A DNA stretch of 6,458 nt, taken from NCBI GenBank assembly GCA_040392005.1, contig JBEBWT010000074.1, positions 1 to 6,458 on the forward strand, in the 5' to 3' direction. Positions 1 through 5,596 of this stretch are shown one piece after another. This DNA comes from DASRQK01 sp040392005 (GTDB lineage: Bacteria; Bacteroidota; Bacteroidia; Sphingobacteriales; Sphingobacteriaceae). The position numbers and the translations under genes are program-made. The notes under the pieces are model-generated. The model did no database searches. It was not told the DNA's origin and saw only the letters and a program-made list of their open reading frames with translations. Position 1 is the stretch's first letter. Each line of letters opens with the position of its first letter.

Positions 1-5
1 AGTAG

Positions 6-78
<73 letters not shown>

Positions 79-142
79 ATGTATCTTTATTATTCAGTGG
101 CACTTGCTGCCAATTATTTCTATTTCTTCCCGTTTGGGACTG

Positions 143-172
143 CAAAGATACAAATATTTTGTTATTTTGCAA
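143..172 (-). promoter_or_regulatory. Bacteroidota-type promoter of the initiator tRNA
   Basis: On the minus strand a TTTTG (complement of 170-174, with TTG at 170-172) is followed after 19 bases by TATCTTTG (complement of 143-150). This matches the Bacteroidota housekeeping consensus TTG / TAnnTTTG exactly at the -7 box. Transcription would start near 137 and run about 60 bases to the tRNA 5' end. The region must also hold the era promoter on the other strand. Only a weak candidate is visible there (TTTG at 133-136, then TATTTTGT at 155-162), so the two promoters would overlap. Confidence 0.7.
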
Positions 173-201
173 AACTATTATTCAAAATAATTAAAAAACA
201 C

Positions 202-1080
202 ATGACCCACAAGGCAGGTTTTGTCAGTATTATCGGAAAGCCCAATGCAGGTAAATCGACGTTAATGAATGCATTGGTCGGCGAGAAAATGTCCATTATC
301 ACACCCAAAGCACAGACTACCAGACACCGCATCATCGGGATCATCAATGAGCCGGACTATCAGATCGTGTTTTCGGACACACCGGGGGTGATCAAACCCG
401 CTTATGCCTTGCAGGAAGCGATGATGAGTGTGGTGCAGGGATCGCTGGTGGATGCCGACATTATTTTGCTGGTGACCGACATCCACGAACAGCACGACGA
501 GTCAGACATCATCCAAAAGTTACAGCATACTGACTCTCCGGTAGCAGTACTGATCAATAAGATCGATAAATCCTCCGAAGAGGAAGTCAATGCCAAGATC
601 AGATTCTGGCAGGACACTCTGTCTCCCCGCGCCATATTTGCTACTTCGGCCTTGAAAGGTTATAATGTAGAAGCCGTCATGCAATTTGTGATGGACCATT
701 TGCCCGAACATCCTCCCTATTATGATAAAGATGCCCTGACGGACAAGCCCGAACGCTTCTTTGTTTCCGAGATTATCCGGGAGAAAGTTTTCAAATTATA
801 CGAGAAAGAAATCCCATATAGTACCGAGGTGATTATTACTTCTTTTAAGGAAGAGCCTAAACTCACCCGAATCAGTGTCGAAATCATCGTCGAGCGGGAT
901 TCGCAGAAAAATATTCTGATCGGCAAGGCTGGCAGCATGATCAAAAAAGTGGGTACCTACGCCCGTCAGGATATAGAAGAATTCCTCGGCCAGAAGGTGT
1001 TTCTGGAAATGTTCGTCAAGGTGATCCCGGATTGGCGGAAGCGAAAAAACTATTTGCAACGATTTGGTTATGAGAATTAA
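202..1080 (+). CDS. era: GTPase Era, 30S ribosome assembly factor
   Basis: A 292-residue protein, the usual Era length. Era is a GTPase that binds the 3' end of 16S rRNA and helps the 30S subunit mature, cycling between cytoplasm and inner membrane. All GTPase motifs are visible: G1 GKPNAGKST (residues 12-20), the G2 threonines in AQTTRHR (37-43), G3 DTPG (59-62), G4 NKID (119-122) and G5 SALKG (149-153). The C-terminal KH domain has the RNA-binding loop GKAGSMIK (241-248) and ends with the typical DWRKRKNYLQRFGY. The start at 202 is chosen because it gives the canonical Era N-terminus. The frame stays open upstream to 43, but that would run through the tRNA gene. The upstream bases are A-rich with no Shine-Dalgarno sequence. 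The stop codon lies inside the start of the next gene (11-base overlap), so the two are probably co-transcribed. Confidence 0.97.
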   Translation: MTHKAGFVSIIGKPNAGKSTLMNALVGEKMSIITPKAQTTRHRIIGIINEPDYQIVFSDTPGVIKPAYALQEAMMSVVQGSLVDADIILLVTDIHEQHDESDIIQKLQHTDSPVAVLINKIDKSSEEEVNAKIRFWQDTLSPRAIFATSALKGYNVEAVMQFVMDHLPEHPPYYDKDALTDKPERFFVSEIIREKVFKLYEKEIPYSTEVIITSFKEEPKLTRISVEIIVERDSQKNILIGKAGSMIKKVGTYARQDIEEFLGQKVFLEMFVKVIPDWRKRKNYLQRFGYEN

Positions 1081-2182
1081 GCGGGCAATTCTGGTGCTGT
1101 GCTCTGTACTATTTCAGGCACTGCTCTGTTGGGGTCAATCTTCCTCATCCAACCCTTCTTCCCAACCCGGACTACACTATAAGGAGGTGACCGGAAATGA
1201 AATTCAAGGGAGAACTACACATGCCGGCGCTGCTTTCCATCGGATCGACACCGCACAATTCACCGATATTCCGGCTAATGTCAAGCAATTGTACACCCAT
1301 TCAGCGGGTCTGTACGTGACCTTCAACACCAACAGTACCCAGATCAGGGCCAAATGGTGCACTTCCCCGGCAAAAACCTACAACAATCTGGCCGCCATTG
1401 CCTTTGAAGGAATGGATCTTTATATAAAGCGGGATGGCAAGTGGGTGTATGCGGGGGTAGGAAGGCCCGGAGCACAGGATTGCGCTGAATCCACGCTGGT
1501 TGCAGAGATGGACACTAGCCAAAAGGAATGCCTCCTGTATTTACCGCTTTATGATTCAATAGATAGGCTGGAAATCGGTGTGGACTCTACGGCTGATTTT
1601 GAATTCTCTGCCTCACCCTTTAACCATCGCATACCGATATATGGCACTAGTATCGTACATGGGGCGTCTGCCAGCAGACCTGGATTGGCTTATCCGGCCC
1701 GGCTTTCGAGAATGAGCGGACTGGACTTCATCAATCTGGGGATTAGTGGCAGTGCCAAAATGGAACCCCAGGTGGCTGACATGATTGCTGATATGCAAAT
1801 GGATGCGCTTATCATAGATTGTGTGCCCAATTGTTCACCGGACAATATAACAGAAAGGACGGCCGCTTTTATTCAGAAAATCCGTTCCGAACATCCGGAT
1901 ATCCCCATTATAGCTATTGAAGGTGCTTTTTTTGAAAGTGGGAATTTCAACCGTAAAATTGCTGAAGACATGCACTTACGCAATAAACGGTTCAGAGAAG
2001 AAATTGCTAAGCTGCAAAAATCCGACCCCCTTCTTTTCCTCATCGGAGCAGATGGCCTGATGGGCGATGACCACGAGGGGACCATAGATGGTGTGCATCC
2101 CAATGACCTCGGCTTTGACCGGATGATCCAGAAGATCCTGCCCGCCACAAAAAATATTTTGCAGCGATATAACTTGTTATAA
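1070..2182 (+). CDS. Secreted SGNH/GDSL hydrolase (GxDLY + Lipase_GDSL_3 type)
   Basis: A 370-residue secreted esterase-like enzyme. Residues 1-22 look like a signal peptide: MRIKR, a hydrophobic stretch, then CWG before Q23. A lipobox reading at C20 (ALLC) is poor. The N-terminal beta domain holds GMDLY (114-118), the signature of the GxDLY domain that precedes Lipase_GDSL_3 catalytic domains. SGNH blocks are clear: YGTSIVHG with nucleophile Ser194 (GTS in place of GDS, as is usual in this subfamily), the block II glycine in NLGISGSAK (222-230), Asn254 in CVPN, and Asp340/His343 in DGVHPND. Such enzymes usually de-esterify acylated carbohydrates; the substrate cannot be told here. The ATG at 1070 is preferred over an in-frame TTG at 1064 because it opens directly into the signal peptide. 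It overlaps the end of era by 11 bases and has no promoter of its own that I can see, so expression probably depends on era transcription or translational coupling. Confidence 0.88.
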   Translation: MRIKRAILVLCSVLFQALLCWGQSSSSNPSSQPGLHYKEVTGNEIQGRTTHAGAAFHRIDTAQFTDIPANVKQLYTHSAGLYVTFNTNSTQIRAKWCTSPAKTYNNLAAIAFEGMDLYIKRDGKWVYAGVGRPGAQDCAESTLVAEMDTSQKECLLYLPLYDSIDRLEIGVDSTADFEFSASPFNHRIPIYGTSIVHGASASRPGLAYPARLSRMSGLDFINLGISGSAKMEPQVADMIADMQMDALIIDCVPNCSPDNITERTAAFIQKIRSEHPDIPIIAIEGAFFESGNFNRKIAEDMHLRNKRFREEIAKLQKSDPLLFLIGADGLMGDDHEGTIDGVHPNDLGFDRMIQKILPATKNILQRYNLL

Positions 2183-2200
2183 ATTATTTGCTTATCTTTG
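2174..2200 (+). promoter_or_regulatory. Likely rpsP promoter
   Basis: TATCTTTG at 2193-2200 is an exact TAnnTTTG -7 box followed by a C-rich stretch, the context usual for Bacteroidota ribosomal-protein genes. A TTG at 2174-2176 lies 16 bases upstream, shorter than the 19-20 bases of the other promoters here, so the -33 assignment is weaker. The box begins 11 bases after the preceding stop codon and leaves a leader of roughly 47 bases. The only structure I see in the leader is a weak 5-bp TATGT/ACATA hairpin near 2229-2243. Confidence 0.6.
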
Positions 2201-2253
2201 TCGCCCCGCAGAATGTACTCCGGGAACTATGTTGAATACATAAATTAGCAAAA

Positions 2254-3000
2254 ATGGCAACTAAAATCAGATTGCAGAGACATGGTAAAAAAGGACGTCC
2301 TTTTTACCATTTGGTAGTAGCCGATTCACGGGCACCACGTGACGGTAAATTCATTGAGCGTATCGGATCCTACAATCCGAATACCAACCCAGCCACCATT
2401 GACATCAACTTTGAAAGTGCGCTGACCTGGGTACAAAATGGTGCACAACCGACCGATACGGCCCGTGCCATTCTTTCCTACAAAGGTGTTCTTTACAAGA
2501 AACACTTGTTGGATGGGGTGAAAAAAGGTGCATTCGACGAAGCGGCAGCAGATGCTAAATTTGAAGAGTGGCTGAAAGGCAAGGATGCCAAGATCGAAGG
2601 TAAAAAAGACAATCTGGCAACATCAAAAGCAGAAGCCAGAAAAGCTGCTCTGGAAGCAGAAGCGAAGAAGAAAGCTGAAATGGCCAAAGCACTGGAAGCC
2701 AAAAACACTCCTCCTGCTGAGGAAGTGGAAGAGGCAGAAGAGGCTGTTGCCGAAGAGGTGGAAGCTGTCGCTGAGGAAACTCCGGTTGCTGAAGTTGCCA
2801 CAGAAGAGGTTGCAGTCGAGGCTGCTGCTGAAGAAGCTCCTGCCACTGAGGTGGAAGCTGTTGCAGAAGAAGCTCCGGTTGCTGAAGCTGCCGAAGAGGC
2901 TGTTGCCGAAGAGGTGGAAGCTGCCGCTGAGGAAACTCCGGCTGCTGAAGCTGCCGAAGAGGCTGCTCCTGCCGAAGGCGAAGCCGACAAGGCAGAATAA
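2254..3000 (+). CDS. rpsP: 30S ribosomal protein bS16 with long acidic Ala/Glu tail
   Basis: The N-terminal part (about residues 2-85) is a standard bS16, a structural protein of the small subunit that binds 16S rRNA. It opens ATKIRLQRHGKKGRPFYHLVVADS, shown here in two parts as ATKIRLQRHG and KKGRPFYHLVVADS. It continues with RDGKFIERIGSYNP (29-42) and PTDTARAILSYKGVLYKKHLL (66-86; key residues PTDTAR and the YKK run). Typical bS16 has about 80-90 residues; this one has 248. After a charged linker (about 95-150, rich in Lys, Ala and Glu) comes a nearly pure Ala/Glu/Val/Pro tail (151-248) with three copies of EVEAxAEExPxAE, beginning at residues 168, 199 and 220. Extended bS16 tails occur in Bacteroidota, but this one is long and strongly acidic, which is odd for a ribosomal protein. 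It is probably disordered or helical and exposed on the ribosome surface. The start at 2254 follows an A-rich leader with no Shine-Dalgarno sequence. Confidence 0.95.
   Translation: MATKIRLQRHGKKGRPFYHLVVADSRAPRDGKFIERIGSYNPNTNPATIDINFESALTWVQNGAQPTDTARAILSYKGVLYKKHLLDGVKKGAFDEAAADAKFEEWLKGKDAKIEGKKDNLATSKAEARKAALEAEAKKKAEMAKALEAKNTPPAEEVEEAEEAVAEEVEAVAEETPVAEVATEEVAVEAAAEEAPATEVEAVAEEAPVAEAAEEAVAEEVEAAAEETPAAEAAEEAAPAEGEADKAE
2737..2949 (+). repeat. Duplicated 57-bp segment in the rpsP tail
   Basis: Positions 2737-2793 and 2893-2949 match at 55 of 57 bases, offset by 156 bases (52 codons). The two differences are T/C changes at equivalent positions. A third, more diverged copy begins at 2848 (Glu199 onward). 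All units keep the reading frame. The near identity at DNA level, including synonymous positions, suggests fairly recent in-frame duplication or gene conversion and not only selection on amino-acid composition. Confidence 0.85.
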
Positions 3001-3001
3001 T

Positions 3002-3024
3002 TCAATCCCGGAATCCGGGATTGA
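3002..3024 (+). terminator. Perfect 10-bp hairpin directly after rpsP
   Basis: TCAATCCCGG, loop AAT, CCGGGATTGA: a perfect 10-bp stem that begins 2 bases after the rpsP stop codon. No T-run follows, so by itself it is unlikely to terminate transcription. It could instead block 3' exonucleases, protecting the rpsP mRNA, or act together with the terminator that begins 19 bases later. Its role is inferred. Confidence 0.6.
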
Positions 3025-3042
3025 TGTGATCAAAACACAAAG

Positions 3043-3082
3043 CCGCTCCAGGAGAAACCAAGATTTCCGGAGCGGTTTTTTT
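3043..3082 (+). terminator. Intrinsic terminator downstream of rpsP
   Basis: The stem CCGCTCC (3043-3049) / GGAGCGG (3069-3075) can extend inward through GGA..AA against TTTCC with a bulge. It is followed at once by seven T residues (3076-3082), with matching A residues before the stem. This is a classic Rho-independent terminator in the rpsP direction. It separates rpsP from rimM, which in many bacteria are joined in one operon. Confidence 0.9.
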
Positions 3083-3095
3083 CATTAAGACCAAA

Positions 3096-3146
3096 TTCCG
3101 CAAATTCAGGAACAGACTCTGTAAATTCAGGAACAGATTCCGCAAA
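3096..3146 (+). repeat. 21-bp-period tandem repeat upstream of rimM
   Basis: The 15-mer AAATTCAGGAACAGA occurs at 3102-3116 and 3123-3137. The 6-base spacers are TTCCGC (3096-3101), CTCTGT (3117-3122) and TTCCGC (3138-3143), followed by AAA, giving about 2.4 units of 21 bp. A TAA at 3122-3124 closes the rimM frame, so the repeat is not translated as part of RimM. I see no clear TTG / TAnnTTTG promoter in this gap. The function is unknown. Confidence 0.8.
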
Positions 3147-3169
3147 CCCCAATCAAACCAACCAAATCC

Positions 3170-3694
3170 ATGGAAACCAAAGATTGCTTTTATATAGGAT
3201 ACATCAGCAAGACCAAAGGGCTGAAGGGAGAGGTACAATTGTTTTTTGAATTTGAGGATTACAAAGAGCTGGATCTGGCTGTTCTCTTTCTGGAAATTGA
3301 CAGCAAGCTGGTGCCATACTTTGTCGAAAGCTCAAAAATCCATCCCAATAGCACCGCATACCTTTTTTTTGAGGATATAGACCACATTGACAAAGCACAG
3401 GCCCTCACCCGCAAAAAAGCCTATCTGCCCAACGACAAATTGCCCCAACGGGATCCGGATGATTTCCGGATTACGGACCTCAAAGGATTTGAAGTCCATG
3501 ATCAGGAATACGGCATACTTGGCCCGATCAGCGAAATTCACGAATATCCCCAGCAGCATGTCGCTTCGGTGACCTATCGCGAACGCGAAATCCTCTTTCC
3601 GCTCAATGAGGATATCATCGACTTTATAGACCCGGACCAAAAGATTCTCGAAGTCACGCTGCCTGAGGGTCTGGTGGAGCTATACCTCAACTAA
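3170..3694 (+). CDS. rimM: Ribosome maturation factor RimM
   Basis: A 174-residue protein of normal RimM length. RimM binds ribosomal protein uS19 in the 30S head and is needed for late 30S maturation and 16S processing. The N-terminal domain carries the signature IGYISKTKGLKGEV (9-22), with Lys where many RimMs have His before GLKGEV. The C-terminal PRC-barrel domain runs from about 97: DLKGFEV (103-109), then ILFPLNEDIIDFID (141-154), and finishes with the typical LPEGLVELYL (164-173). The ATG at 3170 is the only good start because an in-frame stop lies at 3122. There is no Shine-Dalgarno sequence. It follows rpsP in the conserved order, but a strong terminator and a repeat lie between them, and trmD and rplS, the usual next partners in Proteobacteria, are absent downstream. 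Confidence 0.93.
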   Translation: METKDCFYIGYISKTKGLKGEVQLFFEFEDYKELDLAVLFLEIDSKLVPYFVESSKIHPNSTAYLFFEDIDHIDKAQALTRKKAYLPNDKLPQRDPDDFRITDLKGFEVHDQEYGILGPISEIHEYPQQHVASVTYREREILFPLNEDIIDFIDPDQKILEVTLPEGLVELYLN

Positions 3695-3714
3695 GGGAAT
3701 TTTGGAAATCCCTT
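3693..3714 (+). terminator. Possible weak terminator after rimM
   Basis: AAGGGA(A)TTT, loop TGG, AAATCCCTT: a 9-bp stem with one bulged A, overlapping the last two bases of the rimM stop codon. Only two T residues end the stem and no clean T-run follows, so termination would be inefficient. The right arm overlaps the -33 element of the next promoter. Confidence 0.35.
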
Positions 3715-3742
3715 GCGTTCTTCCGATTTCTTGCTAAATTAC
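3713..3742 (+). promoter_or_regulatory. Possible promoter of the methyltransferase gene
   Basis: TTG at 3713-3715, a 19-base spacer, then TAAATTAC at 3735-3742 followed by GCCC. The spacing is right for Bacteroidota, but the -7 box matches TAnnTTTG only in its first part (TAnnTT). The leader would be about 27 bases. Confidence 0.4.
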
Positions 3743-3774
3743 GCCCATCGATTAACCAAAAAATTATAAACACC

Positions 3775-4533
3775 ATGGCGTTACAGGAAGAATTTGAACA
3801 ACAGGGCAACTGGCTTTTCAGGCACAGGAGTTTTTTACCGATCCTTATTTTACTGATTGCTGTCGTTCTGCACCTGCGAAAAGAACTTCATCCCGACACC
3901 TTTATACTGGAAGATTCTCCTTACGAGCTCTATTATGAACGATTTTGTCTGCTGATCAGTTTATTCGGACTGGCCATTCGGATTTATGCCGTAGGGCATA
4001 CGCCGGCAAAGACTTCCGGAAGAAACACAAAAGAACAACTGGCCGATCAGCTCAATACCTCCGGGATTTATTCGATGGTCCGCCATCCACTGTATGTGGG
4101 CATTTTCTTTATCTGGCTGGGATTGGCCATGATGACCGGTAACTTCTGGTTTGTGATCATATTTATTCTGGCCTACTGGATATACTATGAAAGGATCATG
4201 TATGCCGAAGAGCAGTTTTTAAGGAAGAAATTCGGACCGGTCTATGAGGAATGGGCGGCAAAGACCCCTGCTTTTATCCCTTCTCTCAATACTAAAAAAT
4301 TCATCCGCCCCACCCTGCCCTTTAGCTGGAAGAAAGTGCTGAAAAAGGAAAAAAACGGACTGGCAGCCATATTTCTGATATTTGCACTGTTCAATATCAG
4401 CGGGGAGTTGTTGGAGCGCAACACCGATTTCGATGATACCATTCTTGTCCTGTGCACCCTGACCGTATTGATGTATATTATTCTGAAATACCTGAAAACT
4501 TATACCAATGTCCTGGCTGAGGAGGGGCGGTGA
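3775..4533 (+). CDS. ICMT/PEMT-family integral membrane methyltransferase
   Basis: A 252-residue inner-membrane protein of the isoprenylcysteine carboxyl methyltransferase / phospholipid methyltransferase family. These enzymes use S-adenosylmethionine to methylate lipid-linked acceptors. The family signature is clear: GIYSMVRHPLYVG (97-109, with RHPLY at 103-107), followed about 40 residues later by the paired glutamates Glu145-Glu146 and FG-x2-Y-x2-W (153-160). Hydrophobic segments lie near 20-34, 56-73, 107-121 and 123-138 (an adjacent pair around the SAM site). Two extra segments lie near 195-210 and 222-240, beyond the usual core that ends around residue 170. Bacteria lack prenylated CaaX proteins, so a lipid acceptor is likely; Leptospira LmtA, an ICMT relative, methylates the lipid A 1-phosphate. 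The acceptor here is unknown. The start at 3775 has no Shine-Dalgarno sequence, like its neighbours. Confidence 0.82.
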   Translation: MALQEEFEQQGNWLFRHRSFLPILILLIAVVLHLRKELHPDTFILEDSPYELYYERFCLLISLFGLAIRIYAVGHTPAKTSGRNTKEQLADQLNTSGIYSMVRHPLYVGIFFIWLGLAMMTGNFWFVIIFILAYWIYYERIMYAEEQFLRKKFGPVYEEWAAKTPAFIPSLNTKKFIRPTLPFSWKKVLKKEKNGLAAIFLIFALFNISGELLERNTDFDDTILVLCTLTVLMYIILKYLKTYTNVLAEEGR

Positions 4534-4535
4534 AG

Positions 4536-4563
4536 ATTGATCAGATTTTGTCAATTTTATTTG
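4536..4563 (+). terminator. Possible AT-rich terminator after the methyltransferase gene
   Basis: ATTGA (4536-4540) pairs with TCAAT (4551-4555). CA/TG can add two pairs across a bulged T, and TTTATTTG follows. The stem is short and AT-rich, so this is a weak candidate. It would separate the methyltransferase gene from the promoter at 4560-4591. Confidence 0.3.
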
Positions 4564-4591
4564 TATTTATGTAAAACATACTTTACTTTTG
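4560..4591 (+). promoter_or_regulatory. Strong Bacteroidota promoter of the membrane-protein/HTH unit
   Basis: TTTG at 4560-4563, a 20-base spacer, then TACTTTTG at 4584-4591, an exact TAnnTTTG box. Transcription would start near 4597, leaving a leader of only about 17 bases. The palindrome TTTGATCAAA (4588-4597) covers the end of the -7 box and the start point, where a bound repressor would block initiation. A related TTGATCA lies at 4537-4543, upstream of the -33 box. The leader also holds a five-codon frame (ATG at 4603, TGA at 4615-4617) whose stop overlaps the start codon of the next gene as ATGA. Confidence 0.75.
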
Positions 4592-4613
4592 ATCAAACAA
4601 ACATGACAAAATT

Positions 4614-5543
4614 ATGAAATCAAGATTTCTATTTCCAGCTTATTTTCGTCCGGCAGGGATCTGTATGGCCCTGATCGGGTTTGTATTGGGCTACTTTGTA
4701 CTTTATCAACAGTATTCCATCCCGGCACTGGGTTTCGGTGAACCCCGTACCGGAATCGCCGCATTCTTCCAGCCTCCGATGAACCTGACGGACGAACTGG
4801 CCCTGGTGCTGATTATTACCGGCTTGTTGTTCACCGCATTCGCCCGGTTGAAAAACGAAGACGAATTGACCGCCCATCTCCGGTTGGATGCCCTCCACCG
4901 GGCCATTCTGTTCAATTATATATTGATTTTTGGCGCCTATCTGATCAACAATCTATTCATCGCCAAAAAGGAAGCAAACTCATTATTCGAATTCGATGCC
5001 TGGAGCATCCTATCCGATCTGAACTGGATTGTCTATGCCGTATTCAGTCCCCTGCTCATATTCATCGCCCGATTCTATTACCAGGTTTATCGGTACAAAC
5101 GGGATAAACTCGGCAGTGACCGAATTTTCCAGTTTCCGCGAGTCCCTTTCCGCTACATTGGGATCGTCGGTTCCCTACTGTCTTTCCCGGTCATCATCGC
5201 AGTGATACTGGAACCTTCTTATCCGGAACTAAGCAGATTCCTGCCCGAACCCCTGATCGAAACGGCCTGGTACGTTCTGCCGTTATGCCTGATCTTCTGG
5301 GCATTTTCCAAAGATCGCTCTGAGGATGAATACCTCAAACAACTCAGGCTTGAAAGCTGGCAGATCACCTTTTATATACATTACGCACTGGTCCTGCTGG
5401 CCACGCTGACTATTTACGGGGCCACCTATCTGATTGTGATGCTGTTCTCTGTACACATGGTACCCTTACTATTTCTGCTGATTTTTGCTATAAAGAAACT
5501 GAGCGCCGGTACGGGCAGCAAAAACCGTTTGGTCCTTACCTGA
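4614..5543 (+). CDS. Polytopic membrane protein of unknown function with an internal duplication
   Basis: A 309-residue protein that I do not recognise as a named family. About eight hydrophobic segments are visible, near 14-31, 61-78, 97-115, 136-155, 181-199, 218-231, 254-278 and 281-293. It is built of two diverged halves. FRPAG (11-15) matches FRYIG (179-183). The cytoplasmic-looking loop AFARLKNEDE-x4-LRL (75-91) matches AFSKDRSEDE-x4-LRL (230-246). PLLIFIARF (146-154) matches PLLFLLIFAIKK (284-295). The EDE-to-LRL spacing is identical in both halves. It has its own promoter and is followed 49 bases later by a small HTH regulator. Small Cro/C1-type proteins are often encoded beside membrane proteins of unknown function, so it could sense an envelope signal or control the regulator; that is inference. 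No catalytic motif is visible. Confidence 0.75.
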   Translation: MKSRFLFPAYFRPAGICMALIGFVLGYFVLYQQYSIPALGFGEPRTGIAAFFQPPMNLTDELALVLIITGLLFTAFARLKNEDELTAHLRLDALHRAILFNYILIFGAYLINNLFIAKKEANSLFEFDAWSILSDLNWIVYAVFSPLLIFIARFYYQVYRYKRDKLGSDRIFQFPRVPFRYIGIVGSLLSFPVIIAVILEPSYPELSRFLPEPLIETAWYVLPLCLIFWAFSKDRSEDEYLKQLRLESWQITFYIHYALVLLATLTIYGATYLIVMLFSVHMVPLLFLLIFAIKKLSAGTGSKNRLVLT

Positions 5544-5566
5544 ATAATGCATACAAATTCCCACAG

Positions 5567-5596
5567 ATGAAAATTTCAAACGAAAATTACAGATGA
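5567..5596 (+). other. Nine-codon leader reading frame ending inside the HTH start
   Basis: ATG at 5567 opens MKISNENYR and stops at TGA 5594-5596, overlapping the ATG of the HTH gene (5593) as ATGA. Both ATGs sit in an identical 11-base context, ACAGATGAAAA (5563-5573 and 5589-5599). It could couple translation of the regulator to ribosomes reaching the end of the leader frame, or be chance in an A-rich gap. There is no proof that it is translated. Confidence 0.2.

Noticed and set aside
1064..1069. TTG at 1064 as start of the SGNH hydrolase
   Set aside because: The ATG two codons later (1070) leads directly into the signal peptide and is the more likely start.
1124..1136. Lipoprotein signal (lipobox) in the SGNH hydrolase around Cys20
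   Set aside because: ALLC lacks the small residue normally required just before the cysteine. A signal peptidase I site after CWG fits better, though this is not certain.
2737..2949. rpsP tail repeat as a CRISPR-like or mobile repeat
   Set aside because: The repeats are in frame, have no constant-length spacers and are explained by protein-level Ala/Glu repeats.
2493..3005. Long open frames opposite and out of phase with rpsP (minus strand 2493-3005 and 2623-3033, plus strand 2585-3088)
   Set aside because: They encode only low-complexity Ala/Ser, Phe/Ser or Lys/Leu/Arg runs. The GAA/GCT-type repeat of the rpsP tail lacks stop codons in other frames, which explains them.
3096..3146. CRISPR array upstream of rimM
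   Set aside because: The repeat is only 15 bp with 6-bp spacers, about 2.4 units, and no cas genes lie nearby.
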